Source of the DNA: Chloroflexota bacterium
GTDB taxonomy: Bacteria; Chloroflexota; UBA6077
Reading direction: 5' to 3'
NCBI GenBank assembly: GCA_021806765.1
Contig: JAJZQR010000081.1
Location: 1-19,313, forward strand
Length of the DNA: 19,313 bases
Numbering within the stretch: the stretch's first letter is position 1; each line of letters begins with the position of its first letter. The position numbers and the translations under genes are program-made. Below the pieces are notes generated by a model. The model was not told the origin of the DNA, ran no database searches, and saw only the letters and a program-made list of their open reading frames with translations. Of this stretch, positions 1 through 7,110 are shown in pieces.

Positions 1-1
1 G

Positions 2-1765
2 GTGTTTCGTGGCAACGCCCTGGGAGTGCTGGCTGCGGGATGGACGACCCCTGGTAGCGTTCCCTCTCCTAAGGAGATGAGGCTGATCCAGGGTCTGGCC
101 AATCAGGCGGCCACGGCTATGGAGAATGCCCGGCTCTACGCCGCCTCGGAACGCAGGGCGGCGCAGATCACGGCCCTGTTCGAGATCAGCCGGGACATTT
201 CTGCGAACCTGGGGCTCTCGGAGATCCTGAGTTCCATAGTGCGGAAAGCTCGTGGACTGCTGAGGAGTGACACCAGCTTTCTGGCCTTGATGTCCCCCGA
301 CGGCGAGCACTTGGAAATGGCTGCCTCGGAGGGTCTGCGCACCGAGGCGATGCGGAGGCTGCGGCTGGGGCGGGAGCAGGGGCTCGCCGGGGTGGTGGTG
401 CAGAGGGGAGAGCCGATCATCGTCGACGACTACCCCCTGGAAGTCATCTTCAAGGATCCTCCAACCGACGTGGTGCGGGAAGAGGGGTTGATCTCGGAAA
501 TCGCAGTGCCGCTCAGTAACGGCACCGACCTTCTGGGGGTGCTGTACATAGGAAACAGGACTCACGCTCGGTTCCGGTCGGAGGATGGGCAGCTGCTGAT
601 GGCCTTTGCTAAGCAGGCCACCATCGCTATTCAGAACGCGCGGCTATACGGGGAGGCGGTGGCTCAGAGGGAGCGGGCTGAGGCCGGCAAGCGATACCTG
701 CAGGTGGTCATCGACAGCATGCCCGAGGGCGTGGTCATAGCAGAGGGGGCCCGGGGTAGGATCTCTACCGTCAACCGGGCAGGGAAGGAGTTGCTGGGGG
801 TTGACACCATAGCAGGCGTGGAACCCGCCAGGGAGGCCCGCACCCTGGGCTTGTTCACCCCCGAGGGGACCCTCTACTCGGCTGATCAGTTGCCGCTCTG
901 GCTGGCGATCGAGCGCGGAGAGGTGTGTCTGGGGGTTGAGGTGGATATTCGGAGGCCCGACGGCACTCGGGTCCCTGTTCTGGTCAACAGCGCGCCCTTC
1001 CGAGACCTGGAGGGTCGGGTCTCCGGTGCCGTGGTGGTCTTCCAGGACATCAGCAAGGCGAAGGAGGCCGAGCAGCTCAAGGACGAATTCATTTCGCTGG
1101 TGTCCCACGAGCTGAGGACTCCGCTGACCTCCATCAAGGGCGCCGCGCGGACCCTGCTGAGACACTACTCCGTGCTTGACGAGACCATCCGTATGGAGTT
1201 GCTGCGAGATGTGGACGAGGAGGCCGACCGGCTGTACCGGCTGGTAGAGAACCTTCTGGATTTCTCCAGGGCGGAAGCAGGGGGGCTTCGTCTGACAACG
1301 GAGCCGGTCCACATGGATAAGCTGGCCGCCCAGGTGGCGGCGGAAATGAAGGGGCGGGCGGAGAGACACGATGTCGTGCTCTCCTTTCCCGCGGACCTTC
1401 CAATGGCGGAGGCCGATCCCCTCCGGGTGGAGCAGGTGCTGCGCAACTTGCTGGACAATGCGTTGAAGTACTCCCCTGGAGGCGGGGCGATCGAGGTTGG
1501 CGGCTCGGTCTTCGAGGGGATGCTGAAGGTGACTGTTAGAGACCACGGCATGGGTATCTCGCCCAGGGACCGGGAGCGGGTGTTCGGCCGGTTCCAGAGG
1601 GCAGCCGATGCCCGAGTGGGACGGACACAGGGCGTTGGATTGGGTCTGGCCATTTGCAGGCGGTTGGTGGAAGCCCATGGGGGAAAGATCTGGATCGAGG
1701 ACCCTCACGGAGAGGGCGCCATCTTCGCCTTTACTCTGCCGTTAGTGAAGGAGGAGTGGGGGTGA
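2..1765 (+). CDS. GAF-GAF-PAS sensor histidine kinase, 5' partial
   Basis: This is a sensor kinase that would autophosphorylate a His and pass the phosphate to the response regulator encoded next. The visible 587 residues begin inside a first GAF domain (about 1-46), so the true start lies upstream of the window. A second GAF spans about 56-216 and a PAS about 230-350. The HisKA region has the H-box SHELRTPL with His369. The HATPase_c domain shows the N-box (RNLLDNALKYSP, 481-492), G1 (DHGMGIS) and G2 (GVGLGLAI). No membrane segment is seen, so the visible part looks soluble, and its signal is probably a small ligand or redox cue bound by the GAF/PAS domains. Its stop codon overlaps the next start (GTGA), which means a coupled two-component pair. 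The kinase call is firm but the ligand is unknown. Confidence 0.95.
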   Translation: MFRGNALGVLAAGWTTPGSVPSPKEMRLIQGLANQAATAMENARLYAASERRAAQITALFEISRDISANLGLSEILSSIVRKARGLLRSDTSFLALMSPDGEHLEMAASEGLRTEAMRRLRLGREQGLAGVVVQRGEPIIVDDYPLEVIFKDPPTDVVREEGLISEIAVPLSNGTDLLGVLYIGNRTHARFRSEDGQLLMAFAKQATIAIQNARLYGEAVAQRERAEAGKRYLQVVIDSMPEGVVIAEGARGRISTVNRAGKELLGVDTIAGVEPAREARTLGLFTPEGTLYSADQLPLWLAIERGEVCLGVEVDIRRPDGTRVPVLVNSAPFRDLEGRVSGAVVVFQDISKAKEAEQLKDEFISLVSHELRTPLTSIKGAARTLLRHYSVLDETIRMELLRDVDEEADRLYRLVENLLDFSRAEAGGLRLTTEPVHMDKLAAQVAAEMKGRAERHDVVLSFPADLPMAEADPLRVEQVLRNLLDNALKYSPGGGAIEVGGSVFEGMLKVTVRDHGMGISPRDRERVFGRFQRAADARVGRTQGVGLGLAICRRLVEAHGGKIWIEDPHGEGAIFAFTLPLVKEEWG

Positions 1766-2463
1766 GGAAACCGACGGTATTGGTGGTGGACGACGAGCCG
1801 CGGATCCTGCGGTTCGTTCGGGCCGAGTTGGAGTCGGCAGGATATCGGGTGCTGACGGCACCCGATGGCAACTCGGCCCTGGAGGCCGCGGAGACCGACA
1901 GCCCGGATCTGATCGTCCTGGACGTTATCATGCCCGGCCTGGATGGGTTCGAGGTGCTGAGACGGTTGCGGGGCCGGTGGTCAGTGCCTGTGATACTGTT
2001 GACGGCTCGAGGCAGCGATGCCGACAAGGTGCGGGGCCTGGACCTGGGGGCCGACGACTACCTGACGAAGCCTTTCAGCCCGGATGAACTCTCGGCCCGC
2101 ATCCGGGCGGTCTTGAGGCGTACCACCAGCGCGACCAAGAACCCGGTCGTCCCTCGCTTTGATGTGGGGGAACTATCGGTGGATTTCGACCGTCGCAAGG
2201 TGGTGGTGCGCGGCAAAGTGGCGCAGATGAGCCGGACCGAATGGCAGTTGCTGCAGCAATTGGCGCTGAACGCCGGCAAGGTGATGCTGCACGAGGATCT
2301 GCTGGTGCGCACCTGGGGCGCCGAATATCGGGAAGACGTGGAGTATCTGCGGGTGTGGGTCAGCCGTCTCCGCCGGAAGATCGAGGACGATCCCGCGCAC
2401 CCGAGATACCTGCGGACGGTGCCGGGCGTCGGGTATGTACTATCCGACGAGGAGGGGACCTAG
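1762..2463 (+). CDS. OmpR/PhoB-family response regulator
   Basis: A transcription factor activated by phosphorylation, the likely partner of the kinase just upstream. The receiver domain (about 4-118) has the full catalytic set: D10 and D11, phospho-acceptor D54 in LIVLDVIMPG, T81 and K103 in the TKPF motif. The C-terminal winged helix (about 130-230) carries the typical RTEWQLL and VSRLRRKIEDDP...VPGVGY segments. I chose the GTG at 1762 because it overlaps the kinase stop as GTGA and has GGAGG-like sequence just ahead. The frame stays open upstream to another possible start at 1654, but that would run deep into the kinase gene. The protein is 233 residues, normal for the family, and resembles KdpE-type regulators. 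Its targets are not visible. Confidence 0.95.
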   Translation: MRKPTVLVVDDEPRILRFVRAELESAGYRVLTAPDGNSALEAAETDSPDLIVLDVIMPGLDGFEVLRRLRGRWSVPVILLTARGSDADKVRGLDLGADDYLTKPFSPDELSARIRAVLRRTTSATKNPVVPRFDVGELSVDFDRRKVVVRGKVAQMSRTEWQLLQQLALNAGKVMLHEDLLVRTWGAEYREDVEYLRVWVSRLRRKIEDDPAHPRYLRTVPGVGYVLSDEEGT

Positions 2464-2504
2464 CCACTACGGGTGTTGCCGTGCTGCTGCAACCGGATGA
2501 GACG

Positions 2505-2542
2505 ACTGGGAGCTTGCACCTCGTTGTGCAAGCTCCCAGTTT
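2505..2542 (+). terminator. Strong hairpin terminator after the two-component pair
   Basis: A perfect 15-bp stem (2505-2519 with 2526-2540) closes a 6-base loop 42 bases after the response regulator stop. Only a short T run follows, so termination strength is uncertain. It lies between convergent genes and could act both ways. Confidence 0.75.
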
Positions 2543-2597
2543 CGCATATGTGAATGATACTGCGAAGGCGGCGGCGAGCGCTTCCTTGCCTCGCCCC

Positions 2598-2611
2598 CCA
2601 CCTTGCGGTGG
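2598..2611 (-). terminator. Possible weak terminator of the pseudo-receiver gene
   Basis: Read on the minus strand this is a 5-bp stem CCACC/GGTGG with a GCAA tetraloop, 51 bases past the stop of the receiver gene. There is no T tract. The rest of the 2543-2661 spacer shows only a second small hairpin near 2620. Confidence 0.3.
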
Positions 2612-2661
2612 CTGCACTCCGTCGTGCAGACGGACTGTCTTCAGCAGATTCGGTACCGACC

Positions 2662-3054
2662 TCAGGCGGTTCGCATCAGCCTCGTGACCTGCCCTACCAG
2701 TTCGCCTGGATCGAAGGGCTTCCTTCGGAAGGTGGCCAGTCTGAGCGGTAGGGCCAGAAGCCTGTCTTCCGGCTCGAACGATAGAATGACCACGGGTATG
2801 GGAGCGAGCGGGAACCGCGTGCGCAACCAGCCAGATAACTGCTGAGCGTCGAACTCGGGCAGCTCGGAACTGATGATTATCAGCCCGAACTGACCCTGCT
2901 CGAGGGCCGTCTCGCACTCTGTAAGAGAACCGGCCTCCAGGGTTTGGAAACCCTCGTGCTCCAAGTTCAGACGTACTATGCGACGCAGCCGCGCATCCTC
3001 TTCGGCCACCAACACCTTGAGGCCCTCGCGGCGTGCCGCTTCATCGAAGTGCAT
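2662..3054 (-). CDS. Stand-alone pseudo-receiver (phospho-Asp replaced by Ser)
   Basis: A single CheY-like receiver with no output domain, about 130 residues. The fold pattern is clear: KVLVAEED at the first strand with acidic residues E18/E19/D20, LIIISSELP at strand 3, VVILS at strand 4 and RRKPFDP with K112. The phospho-acceptor position is Ser62 instead of Asp, and the Thr position is Ser92. Classical phosphorylation is therefore unlikely, and it probably acts as a constitutive or protein-binding receiver. It faces the two-component pair convergently. Start choice: GAGGAG at 3060-3065 precedes two adjacent ATGs at 3057 and 3054; I use 3054 for the better 5-base spacing. A GTG at 3072 would bypass that ribosome site. 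The partner is unknown. Confidence 0.85.
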   Translation of the reverse strand: MHFDEAARREGLKVLVAEEDARLRRIVRLNLEHEGFQTLEAGSLTECETALEQGQFGLIIISSELPEFDAQQLSGWLRTRFPLAPIPVVILSFEPEDRLLALPLRLATFRRKPFDPGELVGQVTRLMRTA

Positions 3055-3121
3055 CATCGCTCCTCGCCCCACGTCTTCTCTGACACAGGTGCAGGCGGCA
3101 GGAGAATGCTACCATCGTCGC

Positions 3122-3161
3122 CGTTGCAAAGGCATAAAAAGAGGTGCCGCAACGTTGCAAA
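3122..3161. promoter_or_regulatory. Candidate operator: palindrome plus repeated half-site
   Basis: CGTTGCAAA occurs at 3122-3130 and again at 3153-3161, starts 31 bases apart (about three helical turns). The second copy sits in the palindrome GCAACGTTGC (3149-3158). On the minus strand a loose promoter for the pseudo-receiver can be drawn here (TTGCAA 3155-3160, 17-base spacer, TTATGC 3132-3137), which the palindrome would cover. The remainder of the 3055-3336 divergent region shows no gene. Confidence 0.35.
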
Positions 3162-3270
3162 AACGTAACAGGCGCCGGCCATTAGCGGCCTGCCGTCCGC
3201 AGTCAGCGAAACAGCCGTTGTCCTCACGAGACGAAGCGCAGCCGGCCGATGGGCGAAAGACGCGCGCCGA

Positions 3271-3299
3271 TTGCTCAACGCTGCAAGCTACCTTACAAT
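3271..3299 (+). promoter_or_regulatory. Sigma-70-like promoter of the metalloprotease gene
   Basis: TTGCTC (3271-3276) and TACAAT (3294-3299) are separated by 17 bases. Transcription would start near 3306, leaving a leader of about 30 bases before the ATG at 3337. Confidence 0.5.
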
Positions 3300-3336
3300 T
3301 CCGCTTGGCCGACAATAGCGGAGTTGCCCCTTCTTG

Positions 3337-4548
3337 ATGAGTAGAAGATCGCTCGCAAAGCTGTTGGTGATAGCGGTGATCCCGCTGCTGCTGGGGGTGT
3401 CTGGCGGCACGCCGTCGACGCCCTCCTATCGATTCTCGAGAGAAGCGGGACCCTACGTAGACACCATCGTGGGCTGGATGCTGGAGAACACCGCCGGCAA
3501 AGCCCGAGAAGCCGCGACCCAACCCTCCGCCACCCCGGAGGAGGACCAGGCTTACTTTCAGCTGGTTGGGAGACTTCTACGGCTTAGCTACTCCATGGGG
3601 AGCATAGCCACGGGGGAAACCGGGAAGGTTGCCGCGACGGCTTCGGACGTCGCCGCCCTGCAGTCTCAGGTAGAGGCCCTGAGACCCGAAGTGGAACGAT
3701 CGATCCAGCAGCAGATCGGTGCTGCCCTGGACGCAGCGGGGTTGGGCCACTCCCTGGGGAATGCCGGCCTGCTCTTTCCTCCCGTGCTCTTTCGCTTCAC
3801 CTCTCCACCCTACCTGCTGGTGGTCTCTCCGCGGGACAAGATAGAGCAGTTGACCACGGTGCTGCTCCGTTCGGACATGACCCTGGCCGAAGCAGAGCAA
3901 CTGGAGGACACCATCTCGCGGCAGGGTTACTCGGCGTTGGTCGTCGAGATCGGCGGACTTGGGGTATACCCCAGCATGGTGCCGGAGAGCCCCGATATCC
4001 AATGGACCCTGCGCACTGTGGCCCACGAGTGGTCCCACCAATTCCTTGCCTTCAGGCCTCTGGGGTGGAGGTATGCCTTCGGGGCTGAGCGTAACAGCTC
4101 CATGGTGTCCATCAACGAGACGGCAGCCGACATCATCGGGCGGGAGATCGGTGACGAGGTGTTTCATCAGTACTACCAGGAGCCTGGGCAGCAGTTGCCT
4201 CCTTCTTCTCCCCAGGGCGAAGAATTCCGGAAAGAGATGCGAGATATCCGGACCAGGGTCGACGCGCTGCTGGCACAGGGCAGGGTGGACGAAGCGGAGA
4301 GCTATATGGAGTCTGCCAGGGAGGGACTGGCGCGACAGGGGTATCTCATCCGAAAGCTGAACCAGGCCTATTTCGCCTTCTACGGTAGCTACTCTGATCA
4401 GCTTTCCCTGGGCGGCGCTCAGGGGGACGACGTTGGCAGCCGGCTGCACCTCCTGCGGGACCGCTCGGCCTCGCTGGGAGACTTCGTCTGGAAGGTCTCC
4501 TCGCTGACCAGCTACGATGACCTCCGCCGCCTGACCTCCACGCCGTAA
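3337..4548 (+). CDS. Secreted HExxH metalloprotease-like protein
   Basis: A predicted exported zinc-peptidase-like protein of 403 residues. The N-terminus has a basic start and a hydrophobic stretch (about 7-23, LAKLLVIAVIPLLLGVSG) that reads as a signal peptide or anchor. The central motif is HEWSH at 230-234, giving two zinc-ligand His and a catalytic Glu. A segment about 26 residues later, NETAADIIGREI, has Glu261 in the position expected for the third ligand of a gluzincin. A helical, charged C-terminal part follows. I do not recognise the family and infer zinc binding only from these motifs. The frame also has a TTG directly before the ATG; I use the ATG at 3337. The ribosome site is weak (GGAG about 13 bases upstream). 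Confidence 0.8.
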   Translation: MSRRSLAKLLVIAVIPLLLGVSGGTPSTPSYRFSREAGPYVDTIVGWMLENTAGKAREAATQPSATPEEDQAYFQLVGRLLRLSYSMGSIATGETGKVAATASDVAALQSQVEALRPEVERSIQQQIGAALDAAGLGHSLGNAGLLFPPVLFRFTSPPYLLVVSPRDKIEQLTTVLLRSDMTLAEAEQLEDTISRQGYSALVVEIGGLGVYPSMVPESPDIQWTLRTVAHEWSHQFLAFRPLGWRYAFGAERNSSMVSINETAADIIGREIGDEVFHQYYQEPGQQLPPSSPQGEEFRKEMRDIRTRVDALLAQGRVDEAESYMESAREGLARQGYLIRKLNQAYFAFYGSYSDQLSLGGAQGDDVGSRLHLLRDRSASLGDFVWKVSSLTSYDDLRRLTSTP

Positions 4549-4575
4549 AACCGATTGGCGGGGCGGGAGCCCGGT

Positions 4576-4605
4576 TTGGGGTGCCCGGGGCACCCGAGTT
4601 ATAAT
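4576..4605 (+). promoter_or_regulatory. Promoter of the HD-domain gene, with hairpin in the spacer
   Basis: A perfect TATAAT (4600-4605) follows TTGGGG (4576-4581) at 18 bases. The spacer contains GGGTGCC/GGCACCC, a 7-bp hairpin with a 3-base loop, which may also serve as the end of the metalloprotease transcript. Confidence 0.5.
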
Positions 4606-4635
4606 GTCGCAAAATCCCACAGCAGCGAGGCAGCG

Positions 4636-5211
4636 ATGCAACCGAACCGCGCAGAAGCCATGGAGTTGCTCCGGGAGTTCACCCAGAGCGATAGTCTCAT
4701 CAAGCATGCGCTGGCGGTGGAGGCCGCCATGAGAGCCTACGCTCGCAAGTATGGCGAGGACGAGGAAAAGTGGGGCGTAGTGGGGCTGATCCACGATTTC
4801 GACTACGAGCAGAACCAGACCTGGGAGACCCACGTGTACGCTGGCGTCAAGACCCTGCGGGAGCGAGGTTGGCCGGAGGAGATCGTGGAGGGGGTGGCAT
4901 CCCACGCCACCTACATGAACATCCCTCGCGACACGCCGATGAAGAAGGTTCTGTTCGCGGTGGACGAGCTGACCGGCTTCATATCTGCGGTGGCACTGGT
5001 GCGGCCCAGCAAGAGCGTGATGGACGTGGAGCCCTCATCAGTCAAGAAGAAGATGAAGGACAAGGCCTTCGCCAGGGCCGTTAGCCGAGAGGATATCGTC
5101 CAGGGCGCCGAGGCGTTGGGGATCCCGCTGGAGGAGCACATCGCCTTCGTGACGGCGGCGATGCAGGCGGTAGCCAGGGATCTGGGGCTGGACGGGAACC
5201 ACGCGAAATAG
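4636..5211 (+). CDS. HD-domain metal-dependent phosphohydrolase-like protein
   Basis: A 191-residue cytoplasmic protein of the HD superfamily, whose members hydrolyse phosphate esters using bound metal. The signature residues are His24 (IKHALAVE), the HD pair at 53-54 (LIHDFDYE), His90 (ASHATYMN) and Asp110 (FAVDELTG). The lengths and spacing match small HDIG-type hydrolases of the kind called predicted HD hydrolases. The substrate cannot be read from the sequence. The ATG at 4636 lies 31 bases after a good -10 element and has GCGAGG ahead. The gene stands alone: a strong terminator follows within 35 bases. The reading frame is open further upstream, but that would precede the promoter. Confidence 0.88.
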   Translation: MQPNRAEAMELLREFTQSDSLIKHALAVEAAMRAYARKYGEDEEKWGVVGLIHDFDYEQNQTWETHVYAGVKTLRERGWPEEIVEGVASHATYMNIPRDTPMKKVLFAVDELTGFISAVALVRPSKSVMDVEPSSVKKKMKDKAFARAVSREDIVQGAEALGIPLEEHIAFVTAAMQAVARDLGLDGNHAK

Positions 5212-5243
5212 CTCCGCGCAACAGAGTCATTCCCTCACATATG

Positions 5244-5267
5244 GGGGCGGGGAATCCCGCCCCTTTT
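5244..5267 (+). terminator. Rho-independent terminator of the HD gene
   Basis: GGGGCGGG (5244-5251) pairs with CCCGCCCC (5256-5263) across a 4-base loop, followed directly by TTTT. It sits 33 bases after the stop codon. Confidence 0.85.
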
Positions 5268-5387
5268 CTCGTTGTCCTCCGTTCTTGCCCGCGGCCAGGT
5301 ATGCACGACTCCTCGGTGGGCATCCGTCTTGCGATAGCTGGGGGTGGTTTGGGTTGGTTGTATGGGCCTAACCGCCGGTCGATAGAA

Positions 5388-5517
5388 CGGACGGGGTCGA
5401 ATGGTTGGTACGCTTCGTGCTGGGATGGTGACCCCTCACCGGGTTGTCCGTCCGGGAGGAAGTGGCCGGCGAAGGCCACGGGAGAACGCGATCCCGTTCT
5501 GGAATCGAGGCGATTCC
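5388..5517 (+). ncRNA. Candidate structured leader RNA (unknown class)
   Basis: The gene-free stretch 5268-5552 holds consecutive helices. CGGACGG (5388-5394) pairs with CCGTCCG (5448-5454) and encloses GGTC/GACC (5395-5398 with 5430-5433) and a GTACG/CGTGC hairpin (5408-5420). Then come GTGGCC/GGCCAC (5462-5479), AGAACG/CGTTCT (5483-5500) and a perfect GGAATCG/CGATTCC (5501-5517). It ends 35 bases before the start of the 81-residue diglycine protein. I do not match it to any riboswitch I know. It may be a cis-regulatory leader or an independent small RNA. No convincing promoter was found upstream. Confidence 0.4.
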
Positions 5518-5552
5518 TCCAGGTAACACTGCGAGAGGAGACGGAAGCGATA

Positions 5553-5798
5553 ATGGCCAAGCTGAGGATACTGAGCCATCAAGGCGACACCACTGTAGAG
5601 TGGGACGAGAAGAAGGCAGAAGTGGGCGATCCGGAGGCCCTGGAGGCCATTCGAGAGGCCGAAAGGATCTTCGAGGAGAACAAGACCAAGGGAGCGACTG
5701 CCTTCAAGGTGGACCCCGGCAAGCCGGCCCAGAAGCTCGAGAAGTTCGACAAGACCGCCGAGCAGATCGTCATGGTGCCTAGGGTCGCTGGGGGATGA
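5553..5798 (+). CDS. Small beta-grasp-like protein with C-terminal Gly-Gly
   Basis: An 81-residue protein of unrecognised family. Its layout resembles ubiquitin-like and MoaD/ThiS proteins: an N-terminal hairpin (LRILSHQGDTTVEW, 4-17), one helix (about 28-46, EALEAIREAERIFEEN), a strand (ATAFKV, 48-53), and a last strand leading to the tail IVMVPRVAGG that ends exactly at Gly80-Gly81. In that fold class a terminal Gly-Gly is the site of adenylation, thiocarboxylation or conjugation. Both the fold and this role are inference, and no E1-like, JAB or E2-like gene is in the window. The ATG at 5553 has GGAAG 5 bases ahead. The stop overlaps the next start (ATGA), so it is coupled to the membrane protein. 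A multi-hairpin leader precedes it. Confidence 0.85.
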   Translation: MAKLRILSHQGDTTVEWDEKKAEVGDPEALEAIREAERIFEENKTKGATAFKVDPGKPAQKLEKFDKTAEQIVMVPRVAGG

Positions 5799-6295
5799 TG
5801 GAGACGATCGGGTCGAGCGTACACTGGGAGTTAGCTGCCTGGATCGGCATCGCCGTGCTGGCAGCCCAGTTCGTGGGAATAGTGTTCTGGGTCCTGTTCG
5901 GATCCCGGTCGCGAGGGGTCGCCGGCAGGGGACACAACCTGCAACTGGAGGCCGAGCGTCGGGCCGAGACTCTCCTTCAGGAGATGCTGGACCCAGAACA
6001 GTCCCGCGACTTGGAACACCGAGGGTACCTGGAAGTCCCGAGCCCCGCTCGTCAGGGGAGGATCTACCGGGTCCCCCGGGGAAGGGGCATGGTCAGTGTT
6101 TACGAGGACGGCCGTGCCGTGATGAGTCTGTGTGTCCAACCCGTGGAGTGGATTCCCGGGGCCGACGTTGTCCTCATGCACAAGCTGATGATAGAGGGTA
6201 ACGAGGAGGACTACCTTAAGACTGCCAATCAGTTTGAGCCGGGCTATCCCTACTACCTGCGTTGGGACAGGCGGACTGGAAGACCGGCGGCATAG
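5795..6295 (+). CDS. Membrane-anchored protein coupled to the diglycine protein
   Basis: A 166-residue protein that I cannot name. One hydrophobic segment (about 13-35, LAAWIGIAVLAAQFVGIVFW) is followed by basic residues (GSRSRG), which suggests an N-terminal anchor with a cytoplasmic domain. The soluble part has a helix (ERRAETLLQEMLDPEQ), strands containing GRIYRVPRGRGMVSVYEDG, then SLCVQPVEWIPGADVVLMHKLM and a C-terminal YPYYLRWDR segment. It starts at the ATG overlapping the stop of the upstream gene and begins Met-Met. The tight coupling suggests the two proteins act together, perhaps with the anchored one as partner or target of the small one. That is inference. It ends facing dedA. Confidence 0.82.
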   Translation: MMETIGSSVHWELAAWIGIAVLAAQFVGIVFWVLFGSRSRGVAGRGHNLQLEAERRAETLLQEMLDPEQSRDLEHRGYLEVPSPARQGRIYRVPRGRGMVSVYEDGRAVMSLCVQPVEWIPGADVVLMHKLMIEGNEEDYLKTANQFEPGYPYYLRWDRRTGRPAA

Positions 6296-6384
6296 CTGTC
6301 CGACCGGGATCGCAACAGCTACAGTTCGACCCCAGCCACCGGAACCTCAGGCGAAGGTGGCCGGGGTCGATCTGTGCTCCGTAA

Positions 6385-6462
6385 GTTCTGAGTGCTGAGT
6401 TCTGGGTTCTGAGACCGGGTCCCGAAGGGAGCACTCAGAACCCAGAACCGAGAACCCAGAAC
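6385..6462. repeat. Inverted pair of heptamer tandem arrays
   Basis: The left arm is four 7-base units (GTTCTGA, GTGCTGA, GTTCTGG, GTTCTGA; 6385-6412). The right arm is four units of the complement (TCAGAAC, CCAGAAC, CGAGAAC, CCAGAAC; 6435-6462). A perfect 15-bp stem forms between 6399-6413 and 6434-6448. It lies between two convergent genes, 3 bases from the dedA stop, and could serve as a two-way terminator. The rest of 6296-6384 shows nothing clear. Confidence 0.8.
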
Positions 6463-6465
6463 TGG

Positions 6466-7110
6466 TCAGTCGGTTGCGGCGTCTTGGCGGTTCCTCTGGA
6501 AGATCGGCTTCAGGTGGCGGTAGAGGTAGTAGCCCACTGCCGCCAGCAGGAGCGCAATGATCGGGTAGTCGAAGTTGTGGAGCACTCCCCTGACCTGTAC
6601 CCAGTTGTCTCCCATCAGCTTCCCAGCGTAGGCCAGACCCAGAACCCAGGGGAAGGAGCCCAGAGTGGTGTAGAGGATGAACTTCCAGAAGTGCATCCTC
6701 GCCACACCGGCGGGAAAGGAGATGAAGGTTCGGACCACCGGCAGCAACCGCGAGAAGAAGATCGCGGCGTCGCCGTACCTGGCGAACCAGTGGTCGGCCG
6801 TCTCCAGGTCGTGTTCGGAGATCAGCACGTACTTGCCGTACTTCTGCAGTAGCGGCCGCCCCCCCCACGCGCCTACCCAATAGGCGATTGCCGACCCAAC
6901 GGTGCAGCCCACGGTCCCCGCGATGGCTGCCCACCACAGATCGAAGGCCCCACGATACACCATCCAGCCGGCGAGGGGCATGATGATCTCGCTGGGAAGA
7001 GGGATGCATGCGCTCTCGATGGCCATGGCGATCAGCACTCCCAGGTAGCCTACCTGGGAGTAAAGATGCTCGATGGCCGGGATGATGACCTGTTCCAGAG
7101 CGGCGAGCAA
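6466..7110 (-). CDS. DedA-family membrane protein (SNARE-associated/VTT domain)
   Basis: An inner-membrane protein of the DedA family, 214 residues, the usual size. Members are linked to lipid-carrier (undecaprenyl phosphate) or phosphatidylethanolamine flipping and to membrane homeostasis. The family marks are an N-terminal helix with GYLGVLIAMAIESACIPLPSE, the re-entrant region with PLAGWMVYRG, the motif FSRLLPVVRTFISFPAGVAR, and C-terminal hydrophobic helices near 155-172 and 183-200. The start is a TTG at 7110, supported by GAGGAG 8 bases upstream; no ATG is available near it. It is driven by a consensus promoter about 160 bases upstream, leaving a long leader. The exact lipid substrate cannot be told. 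Confidence 0.93.
   Translation of the reverse strand: MLAALEQVIIPAIEHLYSQVGYLGVLIAMAIESACIPLPSEIIMPLAGWMVYRGAFDLWWAAIAGTVGCTVGSAIAYWVGAWGGRPLLQKYGKYVLISEHDLETADHWFARYGDAAIFFSRLLPVVRTFISFPAGVARMHFWKFILYTTLGSFPWVLGLAYAGKLMGDNWVQVRGVLHNFDYPIIALLLAAVGYYLYRHLKPIFQRNRQDAATD

Noticed and set aside
644..1708. Long minus-strand open frame (354 codons) opposite the histidine kinase
   Set aside because: It is antisense to a clear kinase and its residues look like reverse-strand noise (Pro, Arg and His rich), with no domain.
3577..4905. 442-codon minus-strand frame opposite the metalloprotease and HD genes
   Set aside because: It spans two well-supported plus-strand genes and the promoter between them, with no recognisable motif. 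It is a by-product of high GC.
5388..5517. SRP RNA, RNase P RNA or tmRNA as identity of the hairpin region
   Set aside because: A GGAGGAAG-like stretch recalls SRP RNA, but the conserved loops of all three RNAs are missing.
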